From contig NZ_JAMDGZ010000014.1 of the NCBI RefSeq assembly GCF_028656935.1, positions 90,669-154,668 of the forward strand: DNA of 64,000 nucleotides, read 5' to 3'. Below, in pieces: positions 38,008 to 46,994 of the stretch. The position numbers and the translations under genes are program-made. Source of the stretch: Pseudomonas rubra (GTDB lineage: Bacteria; Pseudomonadota; Gammaproteobacteria; Pseudomonadales; Pseudomonadaceae). Under the pieces are notes generated by a model that worked only from the letters and a program-made list of their open reading frames with translations, did not search any database and was not told the origin of the DNA. Numbering within the stretch: position 1 is the first letter of the stretch; every line of letters starts with the position of its first letter.

Positions 38008-41000
38008 TCACGGTTTGAAGAAACACTTCTGCGCTGCGGCCAGGCTGATGGGGGAACGATAGACCTCGACGCTTTGGCCTTTGCCGTCCTGGAGGGTTTG
38101 CCCCTGGCTGTAACGCTGCGCAGCGGTCTTCAGGTGCCCTGCAGTAAAGTGGGTGACCACGCTGTCGGCCTTGGGGTAGTGAAAGTGCGCGTACCACAGC
38201 GCCTTGTCCTTGTGCTTGATGACGTACTCATCGAGGTAATCCTGCGGCCGCCCTGATCGGTCAAGGACCTTGCGGCTTTGCAATTTTTCTACCGTCACCG
38301 CGCCCTCGTCGAGCAAATACTGCACTTCACTCATGCGTGGCTTTTGCTCAAGGGCAAGGCGAATACGCAGCGCTTTGGCCGAAGTTTTCAGCAACCAAGC
38401 CTGCTGGTCGAGTGCTTTGCTCGTTTGAGCGGCATCCGCGTCACCACTTGCCAGGTCAGTTTGATTGCCCCGGGTCAGGGTTCGCTCGATGGCTTCGCGG
38501 TGTTCGAGCAACCCTTGGCGCCGACGCTCGAGAATCTCTTCGACCTCGATCGGCAGATATTGACCGATGCTACCGGCTCGCAGGCGTTCGAGTTCGCTGC
38601 TGGCGAGCTTGAGCTGGCGCTTGCCGCGATCGAGCAGCGCGGCGACCTGTCGGTCGATGGCGCCTTTTTCAGCAGTGCTGGCGCTGCTGGTCGGCGCCTC
38701 TAGCGTGGTGTCTTGCAGGCGCTGGGCGATAGTCGCCACTTCGCTATCGGCTTGCGCGGCGCCTAGCAGCAGGCCGTCGTTCTCGCGTTCGACCAGAGAG
38801 GGTTGATGGATGCGCAACTGTTGCAGGGTATTTTGCTCAGGGTAATCGGGAAGATCATCCAGGGCCTGCTGGACAAGTCCGCTCAAGCTGTCGAGGTCGG
38901 CGCTGATGACCCGGGTCGCGGCAATGGCGTCGGCCTGGGTCAGCAGTTGTTCGAGGTTGCCCAATTGCCGGCGGGCGGTGTGCAGCAAGCGGCGGCTGGT
39001 CTTGAGCAACCGAACCTGCAGCTCTTCGCCAAGCGCTGCTGTGCTGGTGTGTTCACGATGCTGGCGCATGGCTAACTCGAGGTTGTCCCAGCAACGTTCC
39101 AGCCAATAGTAGGCCTCCATATCCAGTTGCTGGAGCAGTATCAGGCGGTTGCTTGCCAGTTCGATACGCAACCGCTGCCAACGTAGTGCAAAGTAGGGTG
39201 GCGGCAGTGTCCTGTTGCTGGTTTCCAGTAACTGCTTGATCCTTGGTTGGCTGAGGCTGGCCAGTCGCGTCAGTTGCTCGTGACTGCGGGCCAGGCTTTG
39301 GCTGGTGGTCACCAACTGATCCAGTAATGGGGCGATCTTGTCCAGTAGCTTGCCAGGCTGTGCACTCGGTTGCCCTCCTTCGGATTGTTGCTCAATCATC
39401 GCTATCAGTTGCTGGCGCAGGGGCCTGTGCAGAAGTTCGAGGATCAGATACATGATCTGAGCGTTCTGCTTCTGCTGAAACACCGCCTCCGCCTTCACGA
39501 CTTTGTAGTTGGCCAATACGTTGAGTTCGTTGCAGGCTTCCAGGGTCTGCAGGTGCTTGTCCAAGTAGGTGCAATAGGCCTTCTGTTGTTCAAGCAAGGT
39601 GTTGAGTTGCAGTTCCGTGGTCTCCGGGTTGAGCGCCATGATCGCGGTTTTGGCCTGTTGCGACTGCGCCTGTATATAGGCCACTTCTTCCTGTAGCTGG
39701 CGGAGCAGGGCATCCCTGCGAGCAGCATTGGCTTGGCGCAGTTGTTGGATCTTCTTTGGCATCGGTGCTCCGCCGCGAAGGCGCAACTTCAGGTCCAGCT
39801 GCCAGCGGCCGAGGTCATCGCGTGCCAGAAATGGACCGGGCAACTCAGAGCTGGACGGGCCGACAATGCGCATCTGCCCGACCTCAGGGTCAAGCACGGT
39901 GTTGTAGACGGCGCCGTCAAGCGCAACCCAGAACTGGTCATCCTGCAGATACAGACCACGCCATTGTCCGGTTTCGATGGGCTGGCCCAACGAAACCGGG
40001 AGCGTCTGCGCGCGCAATCCGGCCAGTGCCGCCTGCTGTTCGGTACTGAGCACAGGGGTGGCGCGCGACCAGCTGAAATCCAGCAGGGTTTGTGCGCTTG
40101 GGTTGTCGAGCAAGATCGCCGCAGGTTTTTGCGCGGTGTTCGGCGAGGCCGGGAGAGTGGGCTGATGGAAGCGCGCAATGCGTTTGACTTCATGGCCAAA
40201 TGCCAGCACGGAGACACTGGCCAGTAGGTTGACCAGACTCGCATGTCGAGTCAGCGTATTGTCGTTGTCCGGGTTCAGGACTTGCGCCAGGTCGAGCTCC
40301 ATTTGCAGCAGCCAGGCAGCCTTGGCCAAGGGGCCGGTGGCCAGTGGCAAGAGGCTGTTGAACAGCAGGGCGCCCAGCTCGGTCCAACGGGTCCAGCGGG
40401 CCTCGGCGTTACTGCTGGATTGGTTTTGCGCGCGTTGGACGCTCTCGTTGGCACTGGCCAGATAAATGTCCAGGCCCGGGTCGCTGCTGGCAGGTGTCAG
40501 CGCCAGGGTGACAGGCGCAGGTGTGCCATGCGGTACCGCGAAGGTGTCATCCAGTGGAAAAAACAGGTGTGGCTCGCGAAACCCACCGTGGGCGTAGATA
40601 GCGCGAACACTACTGGGCAAGCGGCAGAGCAGGTCGTTTTGTAGTGCCCCGGGGGTTGCAATGGCAACCAGCAACGCCAAGCGATCCGGGTACTCGAGCA
40701 GGCTGTCGACATGCAGGGGGCGATACAGCAGGCATAGGGTCGCTCTAGGCTGTTCTGCTTCGATCAGCCAGGTATTAAGGACAAGGTCCGCGTCAGCGCC
40801 CGGCTCGCGCACCAATCCCAGCGGGCGCAGCACCCAGTTTGGTTGCTCGGTATTGAGTGCGGGCTGGAGCATCCGGGCCACGGCGTCGACACCTGGCAGG
40901 CTGATTCCCTGATTACGCAGGTGCATCTCCATGACTTTGGCAGGCAACTGCGCCTGTAGCTGGTTGGAGAACAGGCGTCCACGAGTCTGGCGCTGTGCTT

Positions 41001-42510
41001 GATCGTCTAATAGCTTTTGCTTGAGCATTTGCGGATAGCTGGTCCCCACATCCAGGGCCGTGACCAGTTCACGCAGGTAGCGTTCATCCATCCAGGGGGG
41101 CAGGGCCACGCCACTGCCAGTGCGCAGTTCGACTTTTCCAGACTTGAGCAGCCCTAAATTGCCGATTGCCAGTTGTGCCAGGGAATACTCGACGAGCCTG
41201 ACGCTGCCGTCGGTAATCACCGCCTCTTGACCGGGCACGGCAGCGCCCAGCACTTGATAATTGCGTACTACCACATCGTGCACCGCCAGTAGCGAATCGG
41301 GATGATCCGCGCTGATACGGGCGGCCAGTTGCGTGAAGGCATAGGCCTGGAAATCCTCGATGCCATCGAGCCAGGACTGGTCCTTACTGTCTCGGGTTGC
41401 CCGGGCGACTTCGATCAGCATGCCACTGAAGCGAATCGCTTGGGCACTGTCGGCATCACGGATCCAGGCTGGGAGCTGTGCTGCCAGCAGTTCACGGTAC
41501 GATTGTTCGGCGGCGCTGCACATGTCCAGCATCGAGGTTACCCGATCCAGCGACAGCGCCAATTCCAGGGCATTTTGGCGCGACCGGTATCCTGCGCCGA
41601 TCGCCTGGAGCAGTCGTAATTGATGTGACAACAGTCCACGAGCCTGGTTTTCGAACACCTGGCCCTGTGATGGCGTGAGGGTGACAGCGGGCACCCACTG
41701 CGCCAGACGTTGTGGCCATTGCCGCCCGAGGATTTGCAGAAACGCCTGGCGTGAGTCAAAGCTTACCAAGTCGCCGAGAAAGGTGTACAGCAGGCTGAAC
41801 GAGCGCTTGAAGGGTGGATCGGCCTGTTCGATCATCACCGCACAGGCAAGATCGGTGTCCATGGTACTTAACGCCGGCAGGTCGACATCAAGCGCATATA
41901 CCTTCATGTGCAGCGTATTGTTATAGCGCTCGCGATCCTGGCTCCGGGGGTAAATGTTGAGCAATTGCGCAGTGGCGGCTTGGGCACTGCTGAGGTTGGC
42001 AGTGCGAACTCCGGCGCTGATCGCGTTTTGTAGCTGGGTTTGCAGAAAAGCACTGTACCACTGCCAGGGGCTCTGCCCGCTCTGGTCATCGTAACACCAG
42101 AAGTCGACCAGTGTTTGTTGGTAGCGCTCGATGAGCAGCGGGCCACACTCGTTGATTAACTGTTCGAGCCTGGACAGGTCAACATCGACTTGCCAGGCAA
42201 GATCGGCATTCGCCTGGTAGCTGACAAAATCCTCCCCTGGGGTCAGGTTCAGGGTTTGCCTGTGGCAGTAGCGCTCGACCAGCAGATAGTTCAGTGGGCG
42301 AATCCAGGGGCTCGCCGGTGTCGTCCTAGGGCTGATGATGAACAGGTTGACCGGGTTGAGCGCAGCGTCCAGTTGATAGTCTGACCATTGCTCCAGCAGC
42401 ACCAGACCGGCCACTTCGAACAGCAGCGGGCGGGCGTCGAAACGCTTGGCGACAGCGCAAGGCAGGTTGATATTGCGGGCAAGTCGTTGGGTATGGTCAT
42501 CCGTGATCAT
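38008..42510 (-). CDS. Dermonecrotic-toxin-domain giant protein
   Basis: A 1500-residue cytosolic-looking protein with no signal peptide. Features of the Pseudomonas dermonecrotic toxin domain family are an LPAWIRDADSAQAIRFSGML-like region, DSLLAVHDVVVRNYQV, and the terminal AHFHYPKA and TAGHLKTAAQRY. The last third contains long coiled-coil-prone segments rich in Gln and Leu, around residues 930-1080 (KIQQLRQANAARRDALLRQL). No LRR or NEL catalytic motif is seen. ATG at 42510 is preferred: GGAG lies 7 bases upstream, and the 21 codons to an upstream start at 42573 are Ser/Cys-rich. Its preferred length equals that of the other giant protein. Target and export route are unknown. Confidence 0.75.
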   Translation of the reverse strand: MITDDHTQRLARNINLPCAVAKRFDARPLLFEVAGLVLLEQWSDYQLDAALNPVNLFIISPRTTPASPWIRPLNYLLVERYCHRQTLNLTPGEDFVSYQANADLAWQVDVDLSRLEQLINECGPLLIERYQQTLVDFWCYDDQSGQSPWQWYSAFLQTQLQNAISAGVRTANLSSAQAATAQLLNIYPRSQDRERYNNTLHMKVYALDVDLPALSTMDTDLACAVMIEQADPPFKRSFSLLYTFLGDLVSFDSRQAFLQILGRQWPQRLAQWVPAVTLTPSQGQVFENQARGLLSHQLRLLQAIGAGYRSRQNALELALSLDRVTSMLDMCSAAEQSYRELLAAQLPAWIRDADSAQAIRFSGMLIEVARATRDSKDQSWLDGIEDFQAYAFTQLAARISADHPDSLLAVHDVVVRNYQVLGAAVPGQEAVITDGSVRLVEYSLAQLAIGNLGLLKSGKVELRTGSGVALPPWMDERYLRELVTALDVGTSYPQMLKQKLLDDQAQRQTRGRLFSNQLQAQLPAKVMEMHLRNQGISLPGVDAVARMLQPALNTEQPNWVLRPLGLVREPGADADLVLNTWLIEAEQPRATLCLLYRPLHVDSLLEYPDRLALLVAIATPGALQNDLLCRLPSSVRAIYAHGGFREPHLFFPLDDTFAVPHGTPAPVTLALTPASSDPGLDIYLASANESVQRAQNQSSSNAEARWTRWTELGALLFNSLLPLATGPLAKAAWLLQMELDLAQVLNPDNDNTLTRHASLVNLLASVSVLAFGHEVKRIARFHQPTLPASPNTAQKPAAILLDNPSAQTLLDFSWSRATPVLSTEQQAALAGLRAQTLPVSLGQPIETGQWRGLYLQDDQFWVALDGAVYNTVLDPEVGQMRIVGPSSSELPGPFLARDDLGRWQLDLKLRLRGGAPMPKKIQQLRQANAARRDALLRQLQEEVAYIQAQSQQAKTAIMALNPETTELQLNTLLEQQKAYCTYLDKHLQTLEACNELNVLANYKVVKAEAVFQQKQNAQIMYLILELLHRPLRQQLIAMIEQQSEGGQPSAQPGKLLDKIAPLLDQLVTTSQSLARSHEQLTRLASLSQPRIKQLLETSNRTLPPPYFALRWQRLRIELASNRLILLQQLDMEAYYWLERCWDNLELAMRQHREHTSTAALGEELQVRLLKTSRRLLHTARRQLGNLEQLLTQADAIAATRVISADLDSLSGLVQQALDDLPDYPEQNTLQQLRIHQPSLVERENDGLLLGAAQADSEVATIAQRLQDTTLEAPTSSASTAEKGAIDRQVAALLDRGKRQLKLASSELERLRAGSIGQYLPIEVEEILERRRQGLLEHREAIERTLTRGNQTDLASGDADAAQTSKALDQQAWLLKTSAKALRIRLALEQKPRMSEVQYLLDEGAVTVEKLQSRKVLDRSGRPQDYLDEYVIKHKDKALWYAHFHYPKADSVVTHFTAGHLKTAAQRYSQGQTLQDGKGQSVEVYRSPISLAAAQKCFFKP

Positions 42511-42905
42511 GCAGTCACTCCAATGGTTGGTAGCGGGTGGAATGCTGATTGAACAGTGCAAGGCCGATTGCACGGTGGTACTGGAGTAGTACCCGGCGTT
42601 GCTGAGCCAGTTGCTCCGACACGAGGATCTTTGTTACAAGGTTTTTGTGGGAGGGCTACCGTCTGTCCCCGAGAAAGCGCCTACGACGCGGTTTTTTTGT
42701 TATAAACCAGCGCCAGGAGAGGACCATTGGCACCTTTTCGGTCAAATCCACCGTCATTTCTGTTGCCCAGTGTGAATCTCGGCCTTAGACTGCCGCCCCC
42801 TGTAAATTGAGTGCCGGATGGTGCTTGAAGAATTCCGCTGTTGGCGCGCTGTTCGCCAGGAGCACCCGATTCGCCTTAATGCACGTATTTTTTATAGAGA
42901 AATCA
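42511..42905. other. 395-base divergent gap between the giant gene and the dksA2-like gene
   Basis: No credible gene. It contains a TGTGGGAGGGCTACCG stretch that may be a decayed REP (around 42645-42660). A GTTATAAAC segment near 42698 resembles half of a Zur-type site. Promoters for the two divergent genes must lie here, but I could not identify convincing -35/-10 pairs. Confidence 0.4.
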
Positions 42906-43310
42906 ATGACAAAGGAAAAGTTGCTGGCCATGCCGGCCGATGACTACATGAACGCTGAGCAATTGGCTTTCTTCACCGGGCTGTTGCAGTCGATGAAGGT
43001 CGAGATCCATGAGCGCATCGAGCAAAGCCGTGTAACCATCGAAAGCCTGGACACGCCTGCCGATCCTGCCGACGCCGCCTCGGTTGAAGAAGAGCGCCAC
43101 TGGTTGGTCAACACGATCGACCGTGATCAGCGTCTGCTGCCGCAACTGGAAATGGCCCTGGGCCGGATCCACGACGAGAGCTTTGGCTGGTGCGACGACA
43201 GCGGCGAGCCGATCGGCCTCAAGCGCCTGCTGATCAGCCCTACCACCAAATACTGCATCGAAGCGCAAGAGCGCCACGAGCAAATCGACAAGCACCAGCG
43301 CCAGGCCTGA
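42906..43310 (+). CDS. dksA2: DksA paralogue with incomplete zinc finger (DksA2-like)
   Basis: A 134-residue RNA polymerase secondary-channel protein of the DksA/TraR family. The coiled coil contains the family tip region with two Asp residues (DTPADPADAAS). The C-terminal zinc-finger region keeps only two of four cysteines (CDDSGEPI ... KYCIEAQERHE). This pattern is known from P. aeruginosa DksA2, which works without zinc under zinc starvation. ATG at 42906 (MTKEKLLAMPADD) is the family start; the frame is open upstream to 42807 but that part is not conserved. A strong terminator follows. Confidence 0.8.
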   Translation: MTKEKLLAMPADDYMNAEQLAFFTGLLQSMKVEIHERIEQSRVTIESLDTPADPADAASVEEERHWLVNTIDRDQRLLPQLEMALGRIHDESFGWCDDSGEPIGLKRLLISPTTKYCIEAQERHEQIDKHQRQA

Positions 43311-43327
43311 CCTGCGCAGGTGTCAGA

Positions 43328-43368
43328 CAAAACCCCCGGGGAGCGATCTTCGGGGGTTTTGTTTTTCT
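43328..43368 (+). terminator. Rho-independent terminator after the dksA2-like gene
   Basis: CAAAACCCCCG (43328-43338) pairs perfectly with CGGGGGTTTTG (43351-43361) around a 12-base loop, followed by TTTTTCTT. It is symmetrical enough to work on both strands. Confidence 0.88.
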
Positions 43369-43476
43369 TGCGTTGCATCAATGGCTGCAGTCTTACACTC
43401 AAGGAAGCATGGCTAATGGCCTAATAGTGGCGTTAAATGGCCGGACAGTAACGATGTGCTGCACTGGAGCCATAAC

Positions 43477-45084
43477 ATGTTGCGAGAAGGATCTCTGCCC
43501 GGCGCCGTGGTTGAAGGACAATCTGCGCCGTTGAGTATTGCGCCGTGGTCAGACACGCTGTTGCAGAGTGTGGTGCTGGCGGGGTTGCTGGCGGCTACGG
43601 CCTTTGCCGGGCTTTCGTTTTATCTCGTCCTGCCGCTGGCCTTGCTGGCGCTGTGGCTGCCCCGCCTGCGCAAACCCGCACGGGCAGCGCAGGTGCTCAG
43701 CGATCCTCTGGCCGAGCTTACCCGCGACCTGTCTCGTACCACCAGCCATAATGCCTTGTCGGCAGCCGGCGTTGCATTTTCGGTAAAGCAACTGGCGGAC
43801 AAGCTGCAATCGCAACTGGATTCCGCTGCGCAGATTGTCAGCAATGCTGAAGTGATGATTGGCACAGAGAAGGCCACCTCGCAGCTCAGCCAGCAAGCGC
43901 TGGTCGCTGCCCGCAGCGCTCATGAAAGCAGCGCCAACGGGCGCAACGTGCTGGCCGAATCGATCCAGCGCATGCATCACCTGAGTGCTCGGGCTACTGC
44001 CAGCCGCGAGTTGATCGAGGCGTTGCACCAGCGCAGCGAAGACATTGCCCGGGTCACCCTGGTGATTCAGACCATTGCCAGCCAGACCAACCTGCTGGCC
44101 CTCAATGCTGCCATCGAAGCAGCCCGGGCGGGAGATCACGGCCGCGGCTTTGCCGTGGTGGCCGATGAAGTGCGCGGCCTGGCCGGACGCACCGCCAGCG
44201 CCACCGAAGAAGTCGGACAGATGGTCGCCGACATCCAGCAGCGAACGGCGCAGGTGGTGGAGCAGATCCGCGAGCTGTCGGATGACCTGCACCGCGGTGT
44301 GGACCAGGTTGAACATACCGGGGAGCAACTGGACAGCATTGCCGGGCTGACCGCCGGGGTCGAGCAGCAGATTGGCACCATCGCCGAGGGTACCGAAACC
44401 AATCGTCTGCAACTGGACAGCCTGTTCGAGGCGGTTGCGCGCATGCGCGGCGACCTGCAGGTCAGCGATCAGCAGACCCAACGCCTGGCCCAGGCCGCCG
44501 TGCAACTGGAAGGACAGGCCGAAAGCATCAGCGAGCGCTTGGCCGAGGTGGGCCTGGATGAATACCACCAGCGCATCTATGACCTGGCCAGGGCAGGTGC
44601 ACAACAGATTGCCGCGAAGTTCGAGGCCGATATCGCCCAGGGGCGGATCAGCCTCGAAGACCTGTTTGACCGGCATTACCAGCAGCTGCCGGGTACTGCC
44701 CCGGCGCGCTACCGGACCCGCTTTGACCAGTACACCGACCAGATCCTGCCGCCAATCCAGGAGCCGTTGCTCACCCAGCATGACGGCCTGGTGTTTGCCA
44801 TTGCCTGTACCCCGCAGGGCTATGTGCCTACTCACAACAATGCTTTCAATCAACCCTTGACCGGCGATCAAGCCGTGGATACCGCGCACAACCGTAGCAA
44901 GCGCAAGTTCGACGACCGTACAGGTATTCGTTGTGGCAGCCACCAGCAGGCCGTGCTGCTGCAGACCTATACCCGCGATACCGGTGAGCTGATGCATGAC
45001 CTCTCGGTACCGATCCAGGTGCAAGGCCGGCACTGGGGTGGCTTGCGTTTGGGTTATCGGCCGCAGCAGGCGGTAGCAGCCTGA
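43477..45084 (+). CDS. Methyl-accepting chemotaxis protein with C-terminal sensor region
   Basis: A 535-residue MCP. Two adjacent hydrophobic helices (about residues 20-55) form a membrane anchor with almost no periplasmic domain. The signalling helices follow, with the highly conserved hairpin tip [31 protein letters not shown] (about residues 200-235). The last 160 residues form a Cache-like ligand domain ([44 protein letters not shown]). The sensor is thus likely cytoplasmic. ATG at 43477 has GGAG 7 bases upstream; an in-frame start at 43456 is weaker. Output is through the CheA/CheW system encoded elsewhere. Confidence 0.88.
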   Translation: MLREGSLPGAVVEGQSAPLSIAPWSDTLLQSVVLAGLLAATAFAGLSFYLVLPLALLALWLPRLRKPARAAQVLSDPLAELTRDLSRTTSHNALSAAGVAFSVKQLADKLQSQLDSAAQIVSNAEVMIGTEKATSQLSQQALVAARSAHESSANGRNVLAESIQRMHHLSARATASRELIEALHQRSEDIARVTLVIQTIASQTNLLALNAAIEAARAGDHGRGFAVVADEVRGLAGRTASATEEVGQMVADIQQRTAQVVEQIRELSDDLHRGVDQVEHTGEQLDSIAGLTAGVEQQIGTIAEGTETNRLQLDSLFEAVARMRGDLQVSDQQTQRLAQAAVQLEGQAESISERLAEVGLDEYHQRIYDLARAGAQQIAAKFEADIAQGRISLEDLFDRHYQQLPGTAPARYRTRFDQYTDQILPPIQEPLLTQHDGLVFAIACTPQGYVPTHNNAFNQPLTGDQAVDTAHNRSKRKFDDRTGIRCGSHQQAVLLQTYTRDTGELMHDLSVPIQVQGRHWGGLRLGYRPQQAVAA

Positions 45085-45148
45085 GGCGCTTTTGTGTGGG
45101 GTGGTCTGGCCCGTTACTGCGCGTCAGGCCGGTTGAGCCAGGGCGTGG

Positions 45149-45358
45149 TCAATTTTCCAGATGACGGGCCAGGGCGCAGGCTTCGGTATGTTCGCGGCGA
45201 AAGCCGCGGACGCGCCCGGTGGCTTGCTCGGTGATGTGAAAGAAGCCGATACCGGCCGCCACCACGACAAAGCGTGGGGTGCTGTCGGGTGAGTGAACTG
45301 TATACTCTAGGTAGGAAACGCCTTTAGGCTCTCGACGCAATTCGGTGTTTTCGTGCAT
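45149..45358 (-). CDS. Small conserved protein of unknown function
   Basis: A 69-residue soluble protein, Arg/Glu-rich at both ends, with a central FVVVAAGIGFFHITEQATGRVRGF stretch that could form a beta hairpin. I do not recognise a named family. ATG at 45358 lies 7 bases after AGGGA; a GTG two codons upstream is an alternative. It is single and divergent from the next plus-strand gene, with a hairpin-rich gap of 319 bases between them. Confidence 0.7.
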   Translation of the reverse strand: MHENTELRREPKGVSYLEYTVHSPDSTPRFVVVAAGIGFFHITEQATGRVRGFRREHTEACALARHLEN

Positions 45359-45423
45359 ATTCACTTCCCTGTGTACTATGGATGATGATCAGGAGCCCGC
45401 CCTGGTGAAGGGCTTGCTCTCAT

Positions 45424-45446
45424 CTATCGCACTTTTATTGCGATAG
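45424..45446. promoter_or_regulatory. Palindrome CTATCGCA-N7-TGCGATAG in divergent gap
   Basis: A perfect 8-bp inverted repeat with an AT-rich 7-base centre. It may be an operator dimer site or a short hairpin. It lies 66 bases upstream of the minus-strand gene start and over 230 bases before the plus-strand one. Confidence 0.5.
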
Positions 45447-45491
45447 TGCTGTCAGAAAAAGCTTCTACGTTTAAGGAAATCTACTGAAAAT

Positions 45492-45515
45492 CTGCAAGCT
45501 GACGATAGCTTGCAG
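45492..45515 (+). repeat. Stem-loop in leader of the TTG-start gene
   Basis: CTGCAAGCT (45492-45500) pairs perfectly with AGCTTGCAG (45507-45515) around GACGAT. It would lie in the 5' leader of the gene starting at 45678, about 160 bases from the start. Together with the palindrome at 45424 it makes this gap unusually structured. Confidence 0.5.
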
Positions 45516-45677
45516 CATTGGGTAAAGATTCCTGCGGGTTGCTTTGCCGGTCTGCACAGACTTTTCATGCACAAATCTACTAGTCTTTCGGACTTCGAAT
45601 TGAAGTACCGCTGCCCTGTGGCTGCCTTGCGGCCCACTGGGGGAGCGGCGTGTAATCGGTTTTTGAGGAATTTTTCT

Positions 45678-46148
45678 TTGGCAGTCAGCAATCTGGATAC
45701 ACATGCCCTGTTTGTTCTGGGCGACCTCAGGGCGAAACTGGTCAAACAGTTTCAATCGCGTTTTGTTTATGTCACTGAACAGAGCGCGGAAGGCCTTTAC
45801 ATGGCTGAGATCGATACTGCAGCCGCATTGGTGGTGGACGACAAGCAGCGACTGGAGCTCAAGGTCGGCGATCATTTTCGCGCCGCAGTGTTGCCCAGCC
45901 GCGAAGGTGGCAAGCTGGAAATCCGCTTTCGTGAAATAAAACTGACGGTCTATGGCCTGGGCGACTACGCCTTTGTATCGGTGCCCGAAGGCGAAGGCAT
46001 CGTGTTCAAAGAAGGGCAAGGTGTGGTGCTGGTGTTTGCTGCCCATGAGCAGTTGCAGGAAGGGTTGAGCAAGACGCTCAAGGCTGTGACCCGCAAGGTT
46101 GCCAAATGGCAGAAGGGTGAGCTGACCACTTTCAAGGCCAGCGAGTGA
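45678..46148 (+). CDS. Conserved protein of unknown function, TTG start
   Basis: A 156-residue soluble protein with beta-rich character: ALFVLGDLRAKLVKQFQSRFVYVTEQ, VVDDKQRLELKVGDHF and YGLGDYAFVSVPEGEGI. No transmembrane segment. The frame is open back to 45510, but TTG at 45678 is favoured because GAGGAA lies 7 bases upstream and the residues before it look non-conserved. It is followed by a GTGA overlap with the next gene, so the two are translationally coupled. Function unknown. Confidence 0.65.
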   Translation: MAVSNLDTHALFVLGDLRAKLVKQFQSRFVYVTEQSAEGLYMAEIDTAAALVVDDKQRLELKVGDHFRAAVLPSREGGKLEIRFREIKLTVYGLGDYAFVSVPEGEGIVFKEGQGVVLVFAAHEQLQEGLSKTLKAVTRKVAKWQKGELTTFKASE

Positions 46149-46351
46149 ACGAGCCTGTCGAGCGTACCCGTCGTGCTGACTTTCATGCCCGGCACCAGGC
46201 CCATGCACGTGCCTTGGCCGAGCAATGGCTTGCCGAGCGTCCGCGCCTGCAGGCTGCCTGGTTCGACTGGGTCGCCACAGAGCTCTACACATTGAGCCCG
46301 CCCGAGTACGCGGCCATGGTGCGCCGCGAGCTGCAACACCTCAGTGGCTGA
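46145..46351 (+). CDS. Small protein coupled to the preceding gene
   Basis: A 68-residue, Arg/Glu-rich helical protein (RTRRADFHARHQAHARALAEQWLAER) starting at a GTG that overlaps the preceding TGA. It ends two bases before the convergent mnhG stop. The family is not recognised. Coupling to the upstream gene suggests a partner function. Confidence 0.7.
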   Translation: MNEPVERTRRADFHARHQAHARALAEQWLAERPRLQAAWFDWVATELYTLSPPEYAAMVRRELQHLSG

Positions 46352-46353
46352 TT

Positions 46354-46719
46354 TCAGTTTCCGCGATCACGCCCGCTGCTGATTTCTTCAGGTACCTGGT
46401 CACCGGCCATGCGCTTGCGAAACAACGCCGCCCGTGCCAGCAGCAAGGTGGTGACCGGCACGGTGATCGCCAGCAGCACTGGAATCAGCCAGGCATGCAG
46501 CACCGGCGTTTGCTTGAGCATGGAAAAGTACAGGATCGAGGCCAGGGCCACGCACCAGGCGCCCAGGGTCGAAGCCAGTGCCGGCGGGTGCATGCGCTGA
46601 AAGAAGTCTTTCAGGCGAATCAGGCCGACAGCGCCGCTCAGGGCAAACAAGCTGCTCAGCAATAATAGGCTGGCGACCAGGACTTCTACCCAGAACGGCA
46701 ATTCATTGGCATTGATCAT
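46354..46719 (-). CDS. mnhG: Na+/H+ antiporter subunit G
   Basis: A 121-residue membrane protein, the smallest-numbered final subunit of the Mrp/Mnh/Sha monovalent cation/proton antiporter. Three helices are visible, with LIRLKDFFQRMHPPALASTLG matching the MnhG signature around the second helix. ATGA overlap with mnhF. It is the last gene of the six-gene minus-strand operon. Confidence 0.92.
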   Translation of the reverse strand: MINANELPFWVEVLVASLLLLSSLFALSGAVGLIRLKDFFQRMHPPALASTLGAWCVALASILYFSMLKQTPVLHAWLIPVLLAITVPVTTLLLARAALFRKRMAGDQVPEEISSGRDRGN

Positions 46720-46994
46720 TCGATCACCTCGCCACGCAAGAGGAATTTGGCCAGGGCGAAGGAGCCGACAAAGCCGAACAGGGCGATCAGCAGGGCGCCT
46801 TCGAAATAGGTGTCACTGGCATAGCGGATACCCAGCACCAGCATCATCAGCATGGCCAGGATGTACAGGTAATCCAGCGCCAGTACCCGGTCCTGTGCCG
46901 AGGGACCACGAAACAGTCGCACCAGGGTCAGGGCCATGGCCAGGGAGAAGATGAACAGGCTGGCGAGAATGGCGTTGGCAAGCAGGCCAGTCAT
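46716..46994 (-). CDS. mnhF: Na+/H+ antiporter subunit F
   Basis: A 92-residue integral membrane protein with three hydrophobic helices. The LVRLFRGPSAQDRVLALDYLY segment is typical of MnhF/MrpF. It overlaps mnhE at its start and mnhG at its end by four bases, indicating coupled translation within the operon. Confidence 0.92.
   Translation of the reverse strand: MTGLLANAILASLFIFSLAMALTLVRLFRGPSAQDRVLALDYLYILAMLMMLVLGIRYASDTYFEGALLIALFGFVGSFALAKFLLRGEVIE

Noticed and set aside
42690..42710. Zur-box candidate upstream of the dksA2-like gene
   Set aside because: Only one half-site (GTTATAAAC) is present; no symmetrical partner was found.
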